Positions 9,150-17,371 of a stretch of 64,000 nt of DNA are shown here, piece after piece. The stretch's first letter is position 1. Each line of letters opens with the position of its first letter. The stretch comes from DVEG01 sp964405435 (GTDB lineage Bacteria > Cyanobacteriota > Cyanobacteriia > Cyanobacteriales > Oscillatoriaceae). The stretch lies in NCBI GenBank assembly GCA_964405435.1, contig CAYOOD010000026.1, positions 1-64,000 on the forward strand, given 5' to 3'. The notes beneath the pieces are model-generated. The model made no database searches, was not told where the DNA came from, and saw only the letters and a program-made list of their open reading frames with translations. The translations under genes and the position numbers were made by a program.

Positions 9150-9560
9150 CTAATACCCTTCCCAATCAGGACAACTTTCGCCATCCCAACCGTAGGGGTG
9201 CATCCCGCAAACGAGTAAATTTCCCCCATAGGATTGCCCGTGATAATGCTGACAGCCCTGGCAGGCAGGATTTCTTTCTGCTGTCGGTTCTGAATAGTGC
9301 CAAAACAGCTCTGGCTGCTGGCTAACTTCCTCTTGTTCCAGTTCTCTGTAAACGTCGATAACCGGCTCGACTAGCTGATTCAAAAACTCGTCAAGTCCGT
9401 TGAAAATATTATTTTGTACTTCTTCTGCCAGCTCTTCAGAAAGCTCGACGAACGCCTCGACCACTTCGGCGACTTCTTCGCCTACTTCCTCGAAAAACTT
9501 CTCGACTTCGCGAGAAGCTGTCTCCAGCATCTCAAAAAAATCTTTTTGCCACTCTTCCAT
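9150..9560 (-). CDS. Acidic helical protein with C-terminal Cys cluster
   Basis: 136-residue protein of unknown function. Residues 1-75 are almost all Glu/Val/Leu helix and probably coiled coil. The C-terminus has a four-Cys pattern (ACQGCQHYHG, then LLVCGMHPYG and ESCPDW) that could hold a zinc ion or an iron-sulfur cluster. This layout is familiar from uncharacterised cyanobacterial proteins. Palindromic element copy A lies just downstream of its stop, and the phasin-like gene is upstream in the same direction. Confidence 0.75.
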   Translation of the reverse strand: MEEWQKDFFEMLETASREVEKFFEEVGEEVAEVVEAFVELSEELAEEVQNNIFNGLDEFLNQLVEPVIDVYRELEQEEVSQQPELFWHYSEPTAERNPACQGCQHYHGQSYGGNLLVCGMHPYGWDGESCPDWEGY

Positions 9561-9679
9561 TAGCGTGCAAGCTCACTCTAGTAAAACACCATAAAAGTGC
9601 TGGCACGCCCTGGCTTCAGGAACACCCAGCACCTCTAACTCTATTGCAATTCGCGACTGACTGAAATGGAGGGGATTCG

Positions 9680-10045
9680 TTATTCCCGCTGCAGCCGCTT
9701 CAGTTCTTCTTCCAGCGCGCGCACCTGATCGCGCAGGTTGTCCGCATTTTGACCCTCTGACGGGGATGGCTCGTCATCGTCGAGGATCTCGATCCGGCGG
9801 GGCTCTGCGGGGGGTTCTTGTTTGGATGATTCAGCCTGCGGCTGTTGGGCGCGGGCGATCGCGTCGTCCACGAATTTGCGGGCTTCTTCTGCAGTCATCT
9901 CGCCCCGCGCCACCATTTCATCAGCCAGCTTTTGGGCTTGGGTTCGCAGTTGCGCTAGCGTGGTGCCCGCTTTCTCTCCGGCATACGAAGCCAGCCCAAC
10001 CCCCAGGTAAAATGCTTTTTGAACAATATCTCCTAAACCAGCCAT
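9680..10045 (-). CDS. Phasin-like coiled-coil protein
   Basis: 121 residues resembling the polyhydroxyalkanoate granule/phasin-like family seen in cyanobacteria. Residues 1-70 form an amphipathic helix (DIVQKAFYLGVGLASYAGEKA), followed by a TAEEARKFVDD turn, a Pro/Glu/Asp-rich hinge and a C-terminal coiled coil (LRDQVRALEEELKRLQ). No PHA gene lies nearby, so a granule role is only inferred from the family. It precedes the Cys-rich gene on the same strand by 120 bp. Confidence 0.72.
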   Translation of the reverse strand: MAGLGDIVQKAFYLGVGLASYAGEKAGTTLAQLRTQAQKLADEMVARGEMTAEEARKFVDDAIARAQQPQAESSKQEPPAEPRRIEILDDDEPSPSEGQNADNLRDQVRALEEELKRLQRE

Positions 10046-10137
10046 TGCAACCGAGGCTCCTTGAGGATACGAGTATCTGATTACAGCATAGGGCGAAAGC
10101 TGGCCATTTGCCCACCGGTCTGAGGCTTAAAAAAAAG

Positions 10138-10234
10138 TGACCCGGAGACCACGCCTATCACAAGCATCCCGTATTGCTGCTACCTTCCGGTCCTGACAAG
10201 GTTTGGGCGTTGCGATCGCGTAGATCCGAGCCAT
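10138..10234 (-). ncRNA. ffs: Signal recognition particle RNA (small bacterial type)
   Basis: Read on the minus strand, 10180-10205 gives the near-universal SRP domain IV apical sequence (GTCAGGACCGGAAGGTAGCAGC). The flanks pair: GGCTCGGATCTACGC at the 5' side with GCGTGGTCTCCGGGTC at the 3' side. A run of eight T (10136-10129) follows as terminator, and a TATATT -10 box lies just upstream (10244-10239). It forms the RNA core of SRP with Ffh for membrane targeting. The identity is firm; the exact ends are within a few bases. Confidence 0.95.
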
Positions 10235-10255
10235 CCTTAATATAACACGATTTTT

Positions 10256-10522
10256 TTATTCCACAACCACACACCACTCAAAAAGTTCGTATTTGACGCA
10301 ATTATTTTTTATCAGGGGATCTCGGGCCACGATCGCCTCGGCTTCTGCCCTGGACGCCGCCTCAAACAGCAGCATCCCGCCACCCCGCCGCGCCCAGTAG
10401 CCGGTACGCGCCTTGTGACCCTTGGCAATTAGCTCTCGGACGTACTCTTTGTGAGCGGGGACGTATTGGTCGAAGGTGGGCTTATCGACGATGCCCGCTT
10501 CAATCTTGACAAACCACGGCAT
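10256..10522 (-). CDS. YciI family protein
   Basis: 88-residue protein of the YciI-like (ferredoxin-fold dimeric alpha-beta barrel) family. PWFVKIEAGIVDKPTFDQYVPAH and a central GHKARTGYWARRGGGMLLFEA strand pattern fit, including the Asp/His pairing typical of the putative active site. The reaction is unknown for most members. The gene lies immediately upstream of the SRP RNA on the same strand, with its stop about 10 bp before the ffs promoter. It diverges from the 2H phosphoesterase gene. Confidence 0.82.
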   Translation of the reverse strand: MPWFVKIEAGIVDKPTFDQYVPAHKEYVRELIAKGHKARTGYWARRGGGMLLFEAASRAEAEAIVARDPLIKNNCVKYELFEWCVVVE

Positions 10523-10585
10523 CTTGGATTTTTAGTTTTAGATTTGAGATAGGGTATTTTTCTTTCCCCTCCAGAGTATCAGTCT

Positions 10586-11140
10586 GTGGACAAATCCAAC
10601 CGCCTCTACTTTATCGCGCTGCTGCCGCCGCAGGACGTACAGGATCGCGTCACGGAAATCAAGCAGCACTTTGCCGACCACTACAAAAGCCGCGCCGCGC
10701 TGAAATCTCCCCCCCACATCACCCTGCAACCTCCGTTTAAATGGCTTGACGAAAACGTGCCGGCGCTCGAACAGCGCCTCAGCGAGTTTGCCGCCGAGCG
10801 ATCGCCCTTCCCGATCGCCCTTTCCGGGTTTGCAGCCTTTCCCCCCCGCGTCATTTACCTTAACGTCGTCAAAACGCCCGCACTGCTGAGCTTGCAAGCA
10901 GATTTAGCCGCGCGCCTGCAAACCGCGCTCAATATTGTCGATCCCTCCTCCAAGCAGCGCCCCTACGCTCCCCACGTCACCGTTGCTTATAAAGATTTGA
11001 CCAAGCCAAACTTTCAAGCAGCGTGGCCGGAATTTAAGGAAAAACCCATACAGTTTGAGTTTGCCGCTGCCCGCCTGACGCTGCTGCTTCACAACGGGCA
11101 GCGGTGGAATATTCATTCCGAGTTTGCTTTTCCAGCGTAA
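10586..11140 (+). CDS. 2H phosphoesterase / 2'-5' RNA ligase-like protein
   Basis: 184-residue protein of the LigT/2H phosphoesterase superfamily, which cleaves or forms 2',3'-cyclic or 2'-5' phosphate bonds in RNA and nucleotides. Both hallmark HxT motifs are present: PPHITLQPPF near residue 47 and APHVTVAYK near residue 132. The start is a rare codon choice just after the C-rich intergenic strip. It diverges from the YciI gene with a 60-bp gap. The substrate is not predictable from sequence. Confidence 0.85.
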   Translation: MDKSNRLYFIALLPPQDVQDRVTEIKQHFADHYKSRAALKSPPHITLQPPFKWLDENVPALEQRLSEFAAERSPFPIALSGFAAFPPRVIYLNVVKTPALLSLQADLAARLQTALNIVDPSSKQRPYAPHVTVAYKDLTKPNFQAAWPEFKEKPIQFEFAAARLTLLLHNGQRWNIHSEFAFPA

Positions 11141-11182
11141 TTTAATAGGTTTCTATTCTGTCTGTCAAGGGAGACAAAAGTT

Positions 11183-11494
11183 GTGTTTGAAATAATCAAT
11201 GTTGCCTGCCGATTGCAGCAGGGAGAGCAGTTCGGTTCCGAGCATCCCTATGGATGGCTGAACGTCTTTGACCGCGAATATTTGAGTCAATTCATCGAAG
11301 AAATTAGCTATGCTTTCCGCCAGGGATCGGAAACAGGTGACTGGGATGCGATCGCGGCTGCAATACACGAGTGGCACGAAAGTGCTTTAGCAATTCAAAG
11401 CCCAGAAATTGCAGCGGCTTTCGACGATGAAAGTGATGAAGTCTTGCTGACTCAACCCAGTCCCGATATGAGAACAAACCTCCCCCTTCCCTAG
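11183..11494 (+). CDS. Small protein of unknown function
   Basis: 103 residues starting with GTG at 11183, with AAGGGAG nine bases upstream. The composition is acidic and helical (EYLSQFIEEISYAFRQGSETGDWDAIAAAIHEWHESA), reminiscent of small cyanobacterial proteins found beside toxin genes, but no toxin lies here. The last few codons (NLPLP) and the stop are provided by a dispersed CCCCCTTCCC repeat, so the C-terminus is repeat-derived. Function unknown. Confidence 0.65.
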   Translation: MFEIINVACRLQQGEQFGSEHPYGWLNVFDREYLSQFIEEISYAFRQGSETGDWDAIAAAIHEWHESALAIQSPEIAAAFDDESDEVLLTQPSPDMRTNLPLP

Positions 11495-11522
11495 GAGGGA
11501 AGGGGGCTGGGGGGTTAGGTTT
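11478..11522. repeat. Dispersed C-rich hairpin repeat (also acts as terminator)
   Basis: CCTCCCCCTTCCCTAGGAGG is followed by its complement, GGGGTTAGG and a T-tract. The same family occurs at 56170-56425 and 61262-61378. Read on +, the hairpin plus TTTTTT forms an intrinsic terminator between this small gene and the convergent rca. Confidence 0.75.
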
Positions 11523-11527
11523 TTTCT

Positions 11528-12787
11528 CTAGCCATTCGGGCGCTGAATAATCGTCTCGACGACGCGCCGCTTTGCCTTGGGTTCGATGCCAACCAGGCGA
11601 ACGTAATCGCCGCCGTGCTCTGCTAGGCAATTCTCCAAAGCTGCGATCGCCTCAGAACGCTGCTCTGCCGTTATCGTGGCGTAACTGTTCCACGAATTCG
11701 TGCGGAAGCGGCGATCGTCTACATATTCCACGCCGATGCGGTAACCGCTATCGAGCAGTTGTTGCACCTGCTCCTGCACCTGCGCGCTCAGTTGCGAAGT
11801 TTTGCCATTGCTCGCCGGTGGGGTAGCGGTGGAATTGCCGTTGCCAGTGCTAGCAGCGGGTTGCGCAACGACGGGAGCGGGCGCGGGGGCTGCTGGGGGC
11901 TGCGATCGCAGCACTTGATTGTACTCTCTCGCCAGCCGCATTTCCTGTACCCGCTGCTGTTCGCCGCGTATGAGATTGCCAAACTCGATCAAGCGCGATA
12001 AACTGAAATTCGGCTTGGGAAAATTCGGCGGGCCGTCTGCACTATTCACCACGCGAGACGAAACGCGATCGATGCCCACTTGGTGGATAAAATCGCGAAT
12101 TTGTTCGTCGTAAATCCGAGCCCGCAGCGCCCCGAAGAAATCAATCGATTGATCGAGGAACGTATCGACAAACTGCTCGATTTCGCTGCGAGAAAGCCCG
12201 TCCGGCTCGAAAATACCCGCGACAATGCCAATTTTATCCTCGCGGTTGGGTTCCCAGTAGAATTTTTCCATCCGCCCGTCGCGGATTAATGGCTCGTATA
12301 AGGTAGAAAAATCATTCCCAGTCACGAGAATCGGCACGCGGTGAATGGGCGTTGCGTCGTAACTGCCGGGGAGTTGCACGTTAGTGGGATTGTCGGCAAT
12401 ATTCATCAAGGTGCCATTCACCAACTGGGTATTTACCGTGTATTGGGTGGTTGTATCGAACCGCCCCGCCCCAGCATCTAAATCGTTAATCATCAGCACC
12501 GCCATTTTGCCGCGCACCTTAATTAATTCGGCGGCTTCTCGATAGCGCAGGCGGATTAAGCGTGCCGGATCTCCAGCATCTGGACTTTCCAATTCTCCAG
12601 CGGACATGTGCACCACTTCAATGCCCATTTTCTGGAAGATGAGTTCGCACTGAAAGGACTTGCCCTCGCCTTTGCGCCCGTGAATGCCGAGAATCAGGGG
12701 AACTCGGACTCCCGGCAAGTCCAAGAAGTTTTTGGTGATGTGAACGGCTATTTTATCCAGAAAGCGGGGAGAAATGTAATAACTCAT
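11528..12787 (-). CDS. rca: Rubisco activase-like AAA+ protein with Rubisco small-subunit-like domain
   Basis: Cyanobacterial Rca: an AAA+ ATPase, residues 1-285, that remodels or docks to Rubisco. Walker A is GIHGRKGEGKS (residues 34-44), Walker B-like VLMINDLDAGAG follows, and there is the conserved activase stretch QYTVNTQLVNGTLMNIADNP. A Pro/Ala-rich linker (about 290-325) leads to a C-terminal small-subunit-like domain (RIGVEYVDDRRFRTNSW) that recruits the protein to Rubisco and carboxysomes. 419 residues is the usual length for this SSUL-bearing form. No carboxysome gene is adjacent, which is common for rca. Confidence 0.95.
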   Translation of the reverse strand: MSYYISPRFLDKIAVHITKNFLDLPGVRVPLILGIHGRKGEGKSFQCELIFQKMGIEVVHMSAGELESPDAGDPARLIRLRYREAAELIKVRGKMAVLMINDLDAGAGRFDTTTQYTVNTQLVNGTLMNIADNPTNVQLPGSYDATPIHRVPILVTGNDFSTLYEPLIRDGRMEKFYWEPNREDKIGIVAGIFEPDGLSRSEIEQFVDTFLDQSIDFFGALRARIYDEQIRDFIHQVGIDRVSSRVVNSADGPPNFPKPNFSLSRLIEFGNLIRGEQQRVQEMRLAREYNQVLRSQPPAAPAPAPVVAQPAASTGNGNSTATPPASNGKTSQLSAQVQEQVQQLLDSGYRIGVEYVDDRRFRTNSWNSYATITAEQRSEAIAALENCLAEHGGDYVRLVGIEPKAKRRVVETIIQRPNG

Positions 12788-13162
12788 CAGTTTTAGTCGG
12801 CGATCGCGTCTTTGTGCTTAATGTTACAATTTTATGACAAAACGCCCCCGCTGTAAGAAATCTTCTCGAAACGGGCGATCGCGACTGTATGCTACCGAGC
12901 ATCCACGCATCCAGCCCGCCGGGGGTTCAAACCCCCGGCTAATAGCTAAAGTCCCCTAAAGGGGACTGTGAGTTGATATTTAATCCTCTTGAATGGGCTT
13001 GTAGGGGTTGGTTCATCAGGAATATTTACGGATCGGTTAAATTTCTCTACAAATCCGCCCTTGTTTCATTTATACGGCCAGAAAAATTGTACAATATTTT
13101 ATAGATAAACAGGAGCGTTTCTTGGCGCAGCCTTAGCCAACAACTCTGAGGAGTATAGCTGA
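12788..13162. other. Intergenic region with two perfect palindromes
   Basis: No gene. It holds two dispersed-repeat hairpins: a 22-nt perfect palindrome at 12918-12939 (GCCGGGGGTTC and complement) and an 18-nt one at 12950-12967 (AGTCCCCTA and complement). A likely promoter for the next gene includes TACAATATT around 13090. The T-arm-like GGTTCAAA inside the first palindrome is not a tRNA. Confidence 0.65.
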
Positions 13163-14362
13163 ATGAAACTCGGCATATTTTTGCAAAAATTGGGCCAGTC
13201 TTCCGCCTACTACCCCAAACTGGCTAGAGCGATGGGTGGGGTGACGGCTTGTATCTTTTATTGCCAGCTTTTGCAGTGGCAGTCTGAATCGAAAGATAGT
13301 ACAGGTTGGATAAAAGTAACTGTCGATAAAATAGAAGAAGAAACGGGTTTAAATCGGGCTGAGCAAGAATTGGCGCGGCGTCTGCTGGCAGAGCGATCGC
13401 TTCTACAAGAACGCTCGGCAAATGGTTCTAGTGATGCCATAGAATTTTTGCCAGACCTTGACAACTTTGAAAAAATACTAGATAATGTTTCTGAGGGAAG
13501 TAATAGCCAAACTTCGGTAGAACTTGTTGAAAAACAATATACCAGACGGGAGATAAAAACTGACAAATATTTCGGACAGAAACGACAGGCGATCGCAGTC
13601 GCTGTCACCCCCGACTATCGATTTAGCGGGCCTTGGAATTCCGAAGAAGAATTAAAAGAATTTCAACGCGCTTTAGAGGAATATGCCAGAAACAACGGAT
13701 TGGGGTTTGGCAATCCGTCTGGATGGGCATTTAAAATTATTGACAGCATGAGTAAAGGATTGCCATCGAGTTTCTGGGAGGATTTTGCAGCCGGAGTTCC
13801 CCTGGGAGAGAGTCAGAAAGTCAAACGGGAGTGGGAAGTAGAACCGGGGGTGCCTTATCCAGCATTTGAAGAAGAACGCATTCAATATTACGTTCAGAAA
13901 GGAGAACCGATAGAGGCAGCAGTCGCGAAAGCGCGATCGGATTTGAGAAATCCGGTGCTGGGGAAAGATTTGTGGGAGGGTTTCTTGAGGAAGTGCGATC
14001 GCGTTGCCGACGAAGCGCTCAAGGCAAAAAATTTGGGAATAACCGCGCCTTATCTGCCGCCATCATTTACCGATAAACCCGCGATTACGAAAGAAAGCGT
14101 AATGAATAAATTGGCAGCAATTGCCCCGCAAGCGGCAATCGCCCCCGCCCCTGATGACAGCGGAATATCAGGCAATTTAGAACCGCAGAAAATCAAAGAA
14201 GAAACCCCCGAAGTAGCCAGCGATATTCCCAGCTTTGCTGCTTTGCAGGAAGCCTACAAAACCCCTATGGGCAAAACGCTCGTAGCGAGGCAAATAGCAG
14301 AACATCCCGAATGGGGCTACCAAATCGTTGACGGGCAAATCGTCGAGAGTATACCTTTTTAG
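13163..14362 (+). CDS. Winged-helix-like conserved protein of unknown function
   Basis: 399 residues. The N-terminus (ACIFYCQLLQWQ, then WIKVTVDKIEEETGLNRAEQELARRLL) looks like the winged-helix domain of replication-initiation or primosome-type proteins, where a KIEEETGL-type helix reads DNA. Residues 145-235 contain another folded region (SGPWNSEEELKEFQRALEEYARNNG), and a linker rich in Ala/Pro follows. The C-terminus ends in HPEWGYQIVDGQIVE, shared with the next gene. GAGGAG lies ahead of the ATG. It starts a two-gene operon; its TAG overlaps the next gene's ribosome site. The replication role is only inference. Confidence 0.75.
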   Translation: MKLGIFLQKLGQSSAYYPKLARAMGGVTACIFYCQLLQWQSESKDSTGWIKVTVDKIEEETGLNRAEQELARRLLAERSLLQERSANGSSDAIEFLPDLDNFEKILDNVSEGSNSQTSVELVEKQYTRREIKTDKYFGQKRQAIAVAVTPDYRFSGPWNSEEELKEFQRALEEYARNNGLGFGNPSGWAFKIIDSMSKGLPSSFWEDFAAGVPLGESQKVKREWEVEPGVPYPAFEEERIQYYVQKGEPIEAAVAKARSDLRNPVLGKDLWEGFLRKCDRVADEALKAKNLGITAPYLPPSFTDKPAITKESVMNKLAAIAPQAAIAPAPDDSGISGNLEPQKIKEETPEVASDIPSFAALQEAYKTPMGKTLVARQIAEHPEWGYQIVDGQIVESIPF

Positions 14363-14375
14363 GGAGGAAATTATC

Positions 14376-14612
14376 GTGAAACGGATTAGCAATATTGACG
14401 CGCTGGGGCAGGGAAAACGGATGCTCTCAGAGGCGGAAAGAGAAAAACTGCGTCGGGAGAAGTTTCAGCAACAGAAAGAGGAGGGATATCAGCAATTAGC
14501 CGAACTCTGCCGCTTGGGCGAATATGACGCAGCCAAACACCTGGCAAATCAAAATCCGATCTGGGGGTATGAAATAGTTGACGGTATTGTGATGGAGAGA
14601 ATGGAAGAGTAA
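14376..14612 (+). CDS. Small protein sharing the WGYxIVDG C-terminal motif
   Basis: 78 residues starting at GTG 14376, with AGGGAGG (14361-14367) as a strong ribosome site overlapping the stop of the previous gene. It is a basic and acidic helix (LSEAEREKLRREKFQQQKEEG) followed by AAKHLANQNPIWGYEIVDGIV. The last part is clearly homologous to the end of the upstream protein (ARQIAEHPEWGYQIVDGQIV). The two are probably translationally coupled and work together. Function unknown. Confidence 0.75.
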   Translation: MKRISNIDALGQGKRMLSEAEREKLRREKFQQQKEEGYQQLAELCRLGEYDAAKHLANQNPIWGYEIVDGIVMERMEE

Positions 14613-14653
14613 GGGCGATTTGGTGACGCCTGGTTCATGTACAAGCAGCTACA

Positions 14654-14686
14654 GCCTGGGGAAATTTAGCAAGTACCCCAGGCTTT
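14654..14686 (+). terminator. Hairpin after the two-gene operon
   Basis: GCCTGGGG pairs with CCCCAGGC (14676-14683), followed by TTT. It sits 40 bp after the stop of the small gene and is the likely transcription end. Confidence 0.55.
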
Positions 14687-14860
14687 AGCGATCCTGGCTG
14701 AGAACGAATAAAAATCTAGCGCTTTTCAATTCGATGAAGCACAGGCTAGAAACAGAAATTTTTCAAAAAAATAGGTTTTTCAGTTTTTTACTAGGATAAT
14801 AAATGCTACAATTACTAACTTTAAAAACTTTAAAAAACAGAATTGTCATAATAAGTTTTT

Positions 14861-16213
14861 CTACTGTAGGCTCTTCCAAAAATGAGCGATTGCACCTTCT
14901 AATTCACCGCTGTACGGCTGTGCTGCATAAACAGAAAAATTCGAGTTCGCCTCTTTTTGTCCCGCCAATGGATCGACGTGCCCGCTCAATTCGTCAGAAT
15001 CAAATAAGGATAGTTGCTGAGGTTCAGTATCTATCGGGCGCGCAGATGTTTTTTGAGCCACAAAATCACCCATGCGATCGCACCCTTTCGCAAATCGTCG
15101 CAGCGTCGTTGCGATCGCCTCTGCACTGCTATCAATTCCTATCCACCTCCGCCTCAACTGCTCGGCTACAGCCAGCGTCGTACCCGAACCCGAAAAGCAA
15201 TCTAGCACTAAATCTCCCGGATTCGACGAAGCTCTGACGATCCTCGCCACCAACTCCGGATTTTTCTCCGTCGGATAGCCAGTAATTTTAATATTCTGAT
15301 TGTGAGCGTCTCGAAACTCCAGCCAAATATCCTGTACGGGAATACCCAGACTTTCATCTAAGTAAATTTTTCGTCGGGGATTGCCATTACTCGACCAAAA
15401 TATTTCTCCCCGCGCGTCCATCTCATCCAGCGTTTTTGGCGGAAATTGCCAGTGCTTCCCCGGCGGCGGGTTTATGTTGCGCCAGGGCTTCCCCGTTTCG
15501 CCATTTCGCACACCGGGCGCGTGCAACGGCACCTTTTTATACCTGCGTCCGGTTTCTTTTTCTATATATTCGTACTCTTTTAGCGCCCGTTCCTCCGTCC
15601 ACTGTTCGAGCGGACGATTCCAGACATAAGTATCCGATTTAGTATAAAATAATATAAAATCCGAAATATTGCCGTAAGTTTTGCGCGTGTAGTTTTTGGG
15701 ATTGCACTTTTTGCGAGTAATCCAATTTCTAAAGTTTCGCCTTCCAAATACCTCATCCATGATAAGTTTAATATGAAAAGCCATATTTTCATCGAGGTGG
15801 ACGTAGACAGAACCGTCTTCAGCCATCAGCTCTCTTAGCCATATCAACCGCTGGCGGATAAACTCCACATAAGGTGCCCCAGCCAGCAAATCAGAGTAGG
15901 CATCAGTTTGCGATCGCGACTGAAATACGCTATTCGTAGCAAACGGCGGATCGATATAAACAAGCCTGACTTTTCCCCGAATAGATGGCTCGTTTAGTAA
16001 AGATGCTAAAATGGGTAAATTATCACCGTAATAAAGACGGTTTTCCCCTTCACCTGCTGTTGACGTTAATACTTCACATTTCGCGGCTGGTATTTTTAAA
16101 ATATCGCTTTCAGCCAGTTTACCTTCATAAGAAATACAAGTATCCAGACTATTTTTAAAAGCACTTTCATTCAGATCGCCGTTCCATTGCGTTTTAGGGA
16201 TACCAGTAGCCAT
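14861..16213 (-). CDS. Beta-class DNA adenine (N6) methyltransferase of an R-M system
   Basis: 450-residue site-specific DNA methyltransferase. Catalytic motif IV, DPPF, is at residues 88-91 after RLYYGDNLPILASL, and the SAM-binding motif I (LDCFSGSGTTLAVAE) is near residues 336-348. This order, IV before I, defines the beta class. A target-recognition stretch with many aromatic and basic residues lies between. DPPF favours N6-adenine. It is preceded by 15 bp by a probable endonuclease gene on the same strand. The region is more AT-rich than its surroundings, consistent with horizontal transfer. Confidence 0.9.
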   Translation of the reverse strand: MATGIPKTQWNGDLNESAFKNSLDTCISYEGKLAESDILKIPAAKCEVLTSTAGEGENRLYYGDNLPILASLLNEPSIRGKVRLVYIDPPFATNSVFQSRSQTDAYSDLLAGAPYVEFIRQRLIWLRELMAEDGSVYVHLDENMAFHIKLIMDEVFGRRNFRNWITRKKCNPKNYTRKTYGNISDFILFYTKSDTYVWNRPLEQWTEERALKEYEYIEKETGRRYKKVPLHAPGVRNGETGKPWRNINPPPGKHWQFPPKTLDEMDARGEIFWSSNGNPRRKIYLDESLGIPVQDIWLEFRDAHNQNIKITGYPTEKNPELVARIVRASSNPGDLVLDCFSGSGTTLAVAEQLRRRWIGIDSSAEAIATTLRRFAKGCDRMGDFVAQKTSARPIDTEPQQLSLFDSDELSGHVDPLAGQKEANSNFSVYAAQPYSGELEGAIAHFWKSLQ

Positions 16214-16228
16214 TTTTGTTCCTCAGCG

Positions 16229-17188
16229 TCAAGAGCGCAGCCATTCAAGAGTAATCCTTTCAGGAACCATCCTGAGTGTCACCACCATAATCCTGTCTGG
16301 CCACCTTTTTTCGAGATTTGCATAGTCATCCCACATTGAGCCTAGCAAAAGACCTGGACCATCATTTAGAAAGATAATTTTAGTTCTTAAGCTATGCTCT
16401 CGGGCGTAGTTGAGTATCTCGTCAGCGCAGTCACGATAACCGCCAATTCGATCGTCTTCTTGGGCACCGCCTCGGTCTGAGTCATATCGTGCTAATCCTA
16501 GAGCTAGCACGTCATTTCCATTTCCCTCGTAAATCACAAAGTCAACATTGCGCTTTGGGTGGGGATAATTTTTAAATACTTTTTCCATAAAAATATCTTT
16601 CCCCGCTCTTTCTGGCCCTTTTATTAGCAAGGTTGGGAAGTGTAAGCGAAACAAGGAAAAAAACCTTTCGGTTAAATCGTATCCTTTTTGACCGCGACTG
16701 CTGTATTCCCATAATAGAGCAGACATCGCCTCGTCAGGAATCGGACGATTCATAAATGCTGCCTGCACTTCTTGAATTAGCCGAAAACGTCCTCCGAATT
16801 GGTTGCAGATATCGGTTGCTTTTTTCTTTTTCTTGAGCATTTCTACTGGAATTTCAGGGCTGACGTACTTGCGAAATACTCGATATAACTGAATCCGCAT
16901 CCAGGCATGAGGAACTTCTGAAATCTGCATAAATAATCGTATTGATGATTCAGACGTTCTGAGCAATTGACCAAACATTACCAAAACTGGCTGGTAAAGT
17001 TGGCAAGCATGTTGCAAGATATCAGGATAATATTCTCCTGTGGCCAATGTTATCCAGTTATGACCCTCTGCTTTATAGTCCGCAAAGGAATTTCGCTTGC
17101 CAAAAATCATGTCTTTTGTTTTTTCTAAACCTAGTGTCAGTTTATAGTAAATAGAAAGTATTAGCGGGTGCATTAGCACGCCTGACAT
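16229..17188 (-). CDS. Probable type II restriction endonuclease (unassigned family)
   Basis: 319-residue protein directly upstream of the methyltransferase in the same operon. That position, plus its AT-rich coding sequence, suggests the cognate endonuclease. No textbook PD-(D/E)xK is evident; the best active-site candidate is NVDFVIYEGNGNDVLALGLA followed by RYDSDRGGAQEDDRIGGYRD, an acidic/Arg-rich block of the type seen in some restriction enzymes. The N-terminal half is helical (PLILSIYYKLTLGLEKTKDM, then a Lys cluster near residue 120). The start could be residue 1 or the Met at residue 6. The family is not recognised with certainty. Confidence 0.6.
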   Translation of the reverse strand: MSGVLMHPLILSIYYKLTLGLEKTKDMIFGKRNSFADYKAEGHNWITLATGEYYPDILQHACQLYQPVLVMFGQLLRTSESSIRLFMQISEVPHAWMRIQLYRVFRKYVSPEIPVEMLKKKKKATDICNQFGGRFRLIQEVQAAFMNRPIPDEAMSALLWEYSSRGQKGYDLTERFFSLFRLHFPTLLIKGPERAGKDIFMEKVFKNYPHPKRNVDFVIYEGNGNDVLALGLARYDSDRGGAQEDDRIGGYRDCADEILNYAREHSLRTKIIFLNDGPGLLLGSMWDDYANLEKRWPDRIMVVTLRMVPERITLEWLRS

Positions 17189-17371
17189 TTTAAGTCAACG
17201 CCCATATCAAAAGGCTGCTAATCCGGCTGCAATTGAAGAGATTATGGGGTTTTTGGAGGAAAATGGCAGTTTTCACTTTGGCCATAGGAATGTCTCAGGC
17301 TCTTGACTGTAAGTATAACTTTTTGGATTACTAATGTCAATACCTATGTGCGAAAAAGGAAGTTCTTTTTT

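Noticed and set aside
12918..12939. GGTTCAAA resembling a tRNA T-arm
   Set aside because: It is the centre of a perfect 22-nt palindrome; no acceptor, D or anticodon arm can be built around it.
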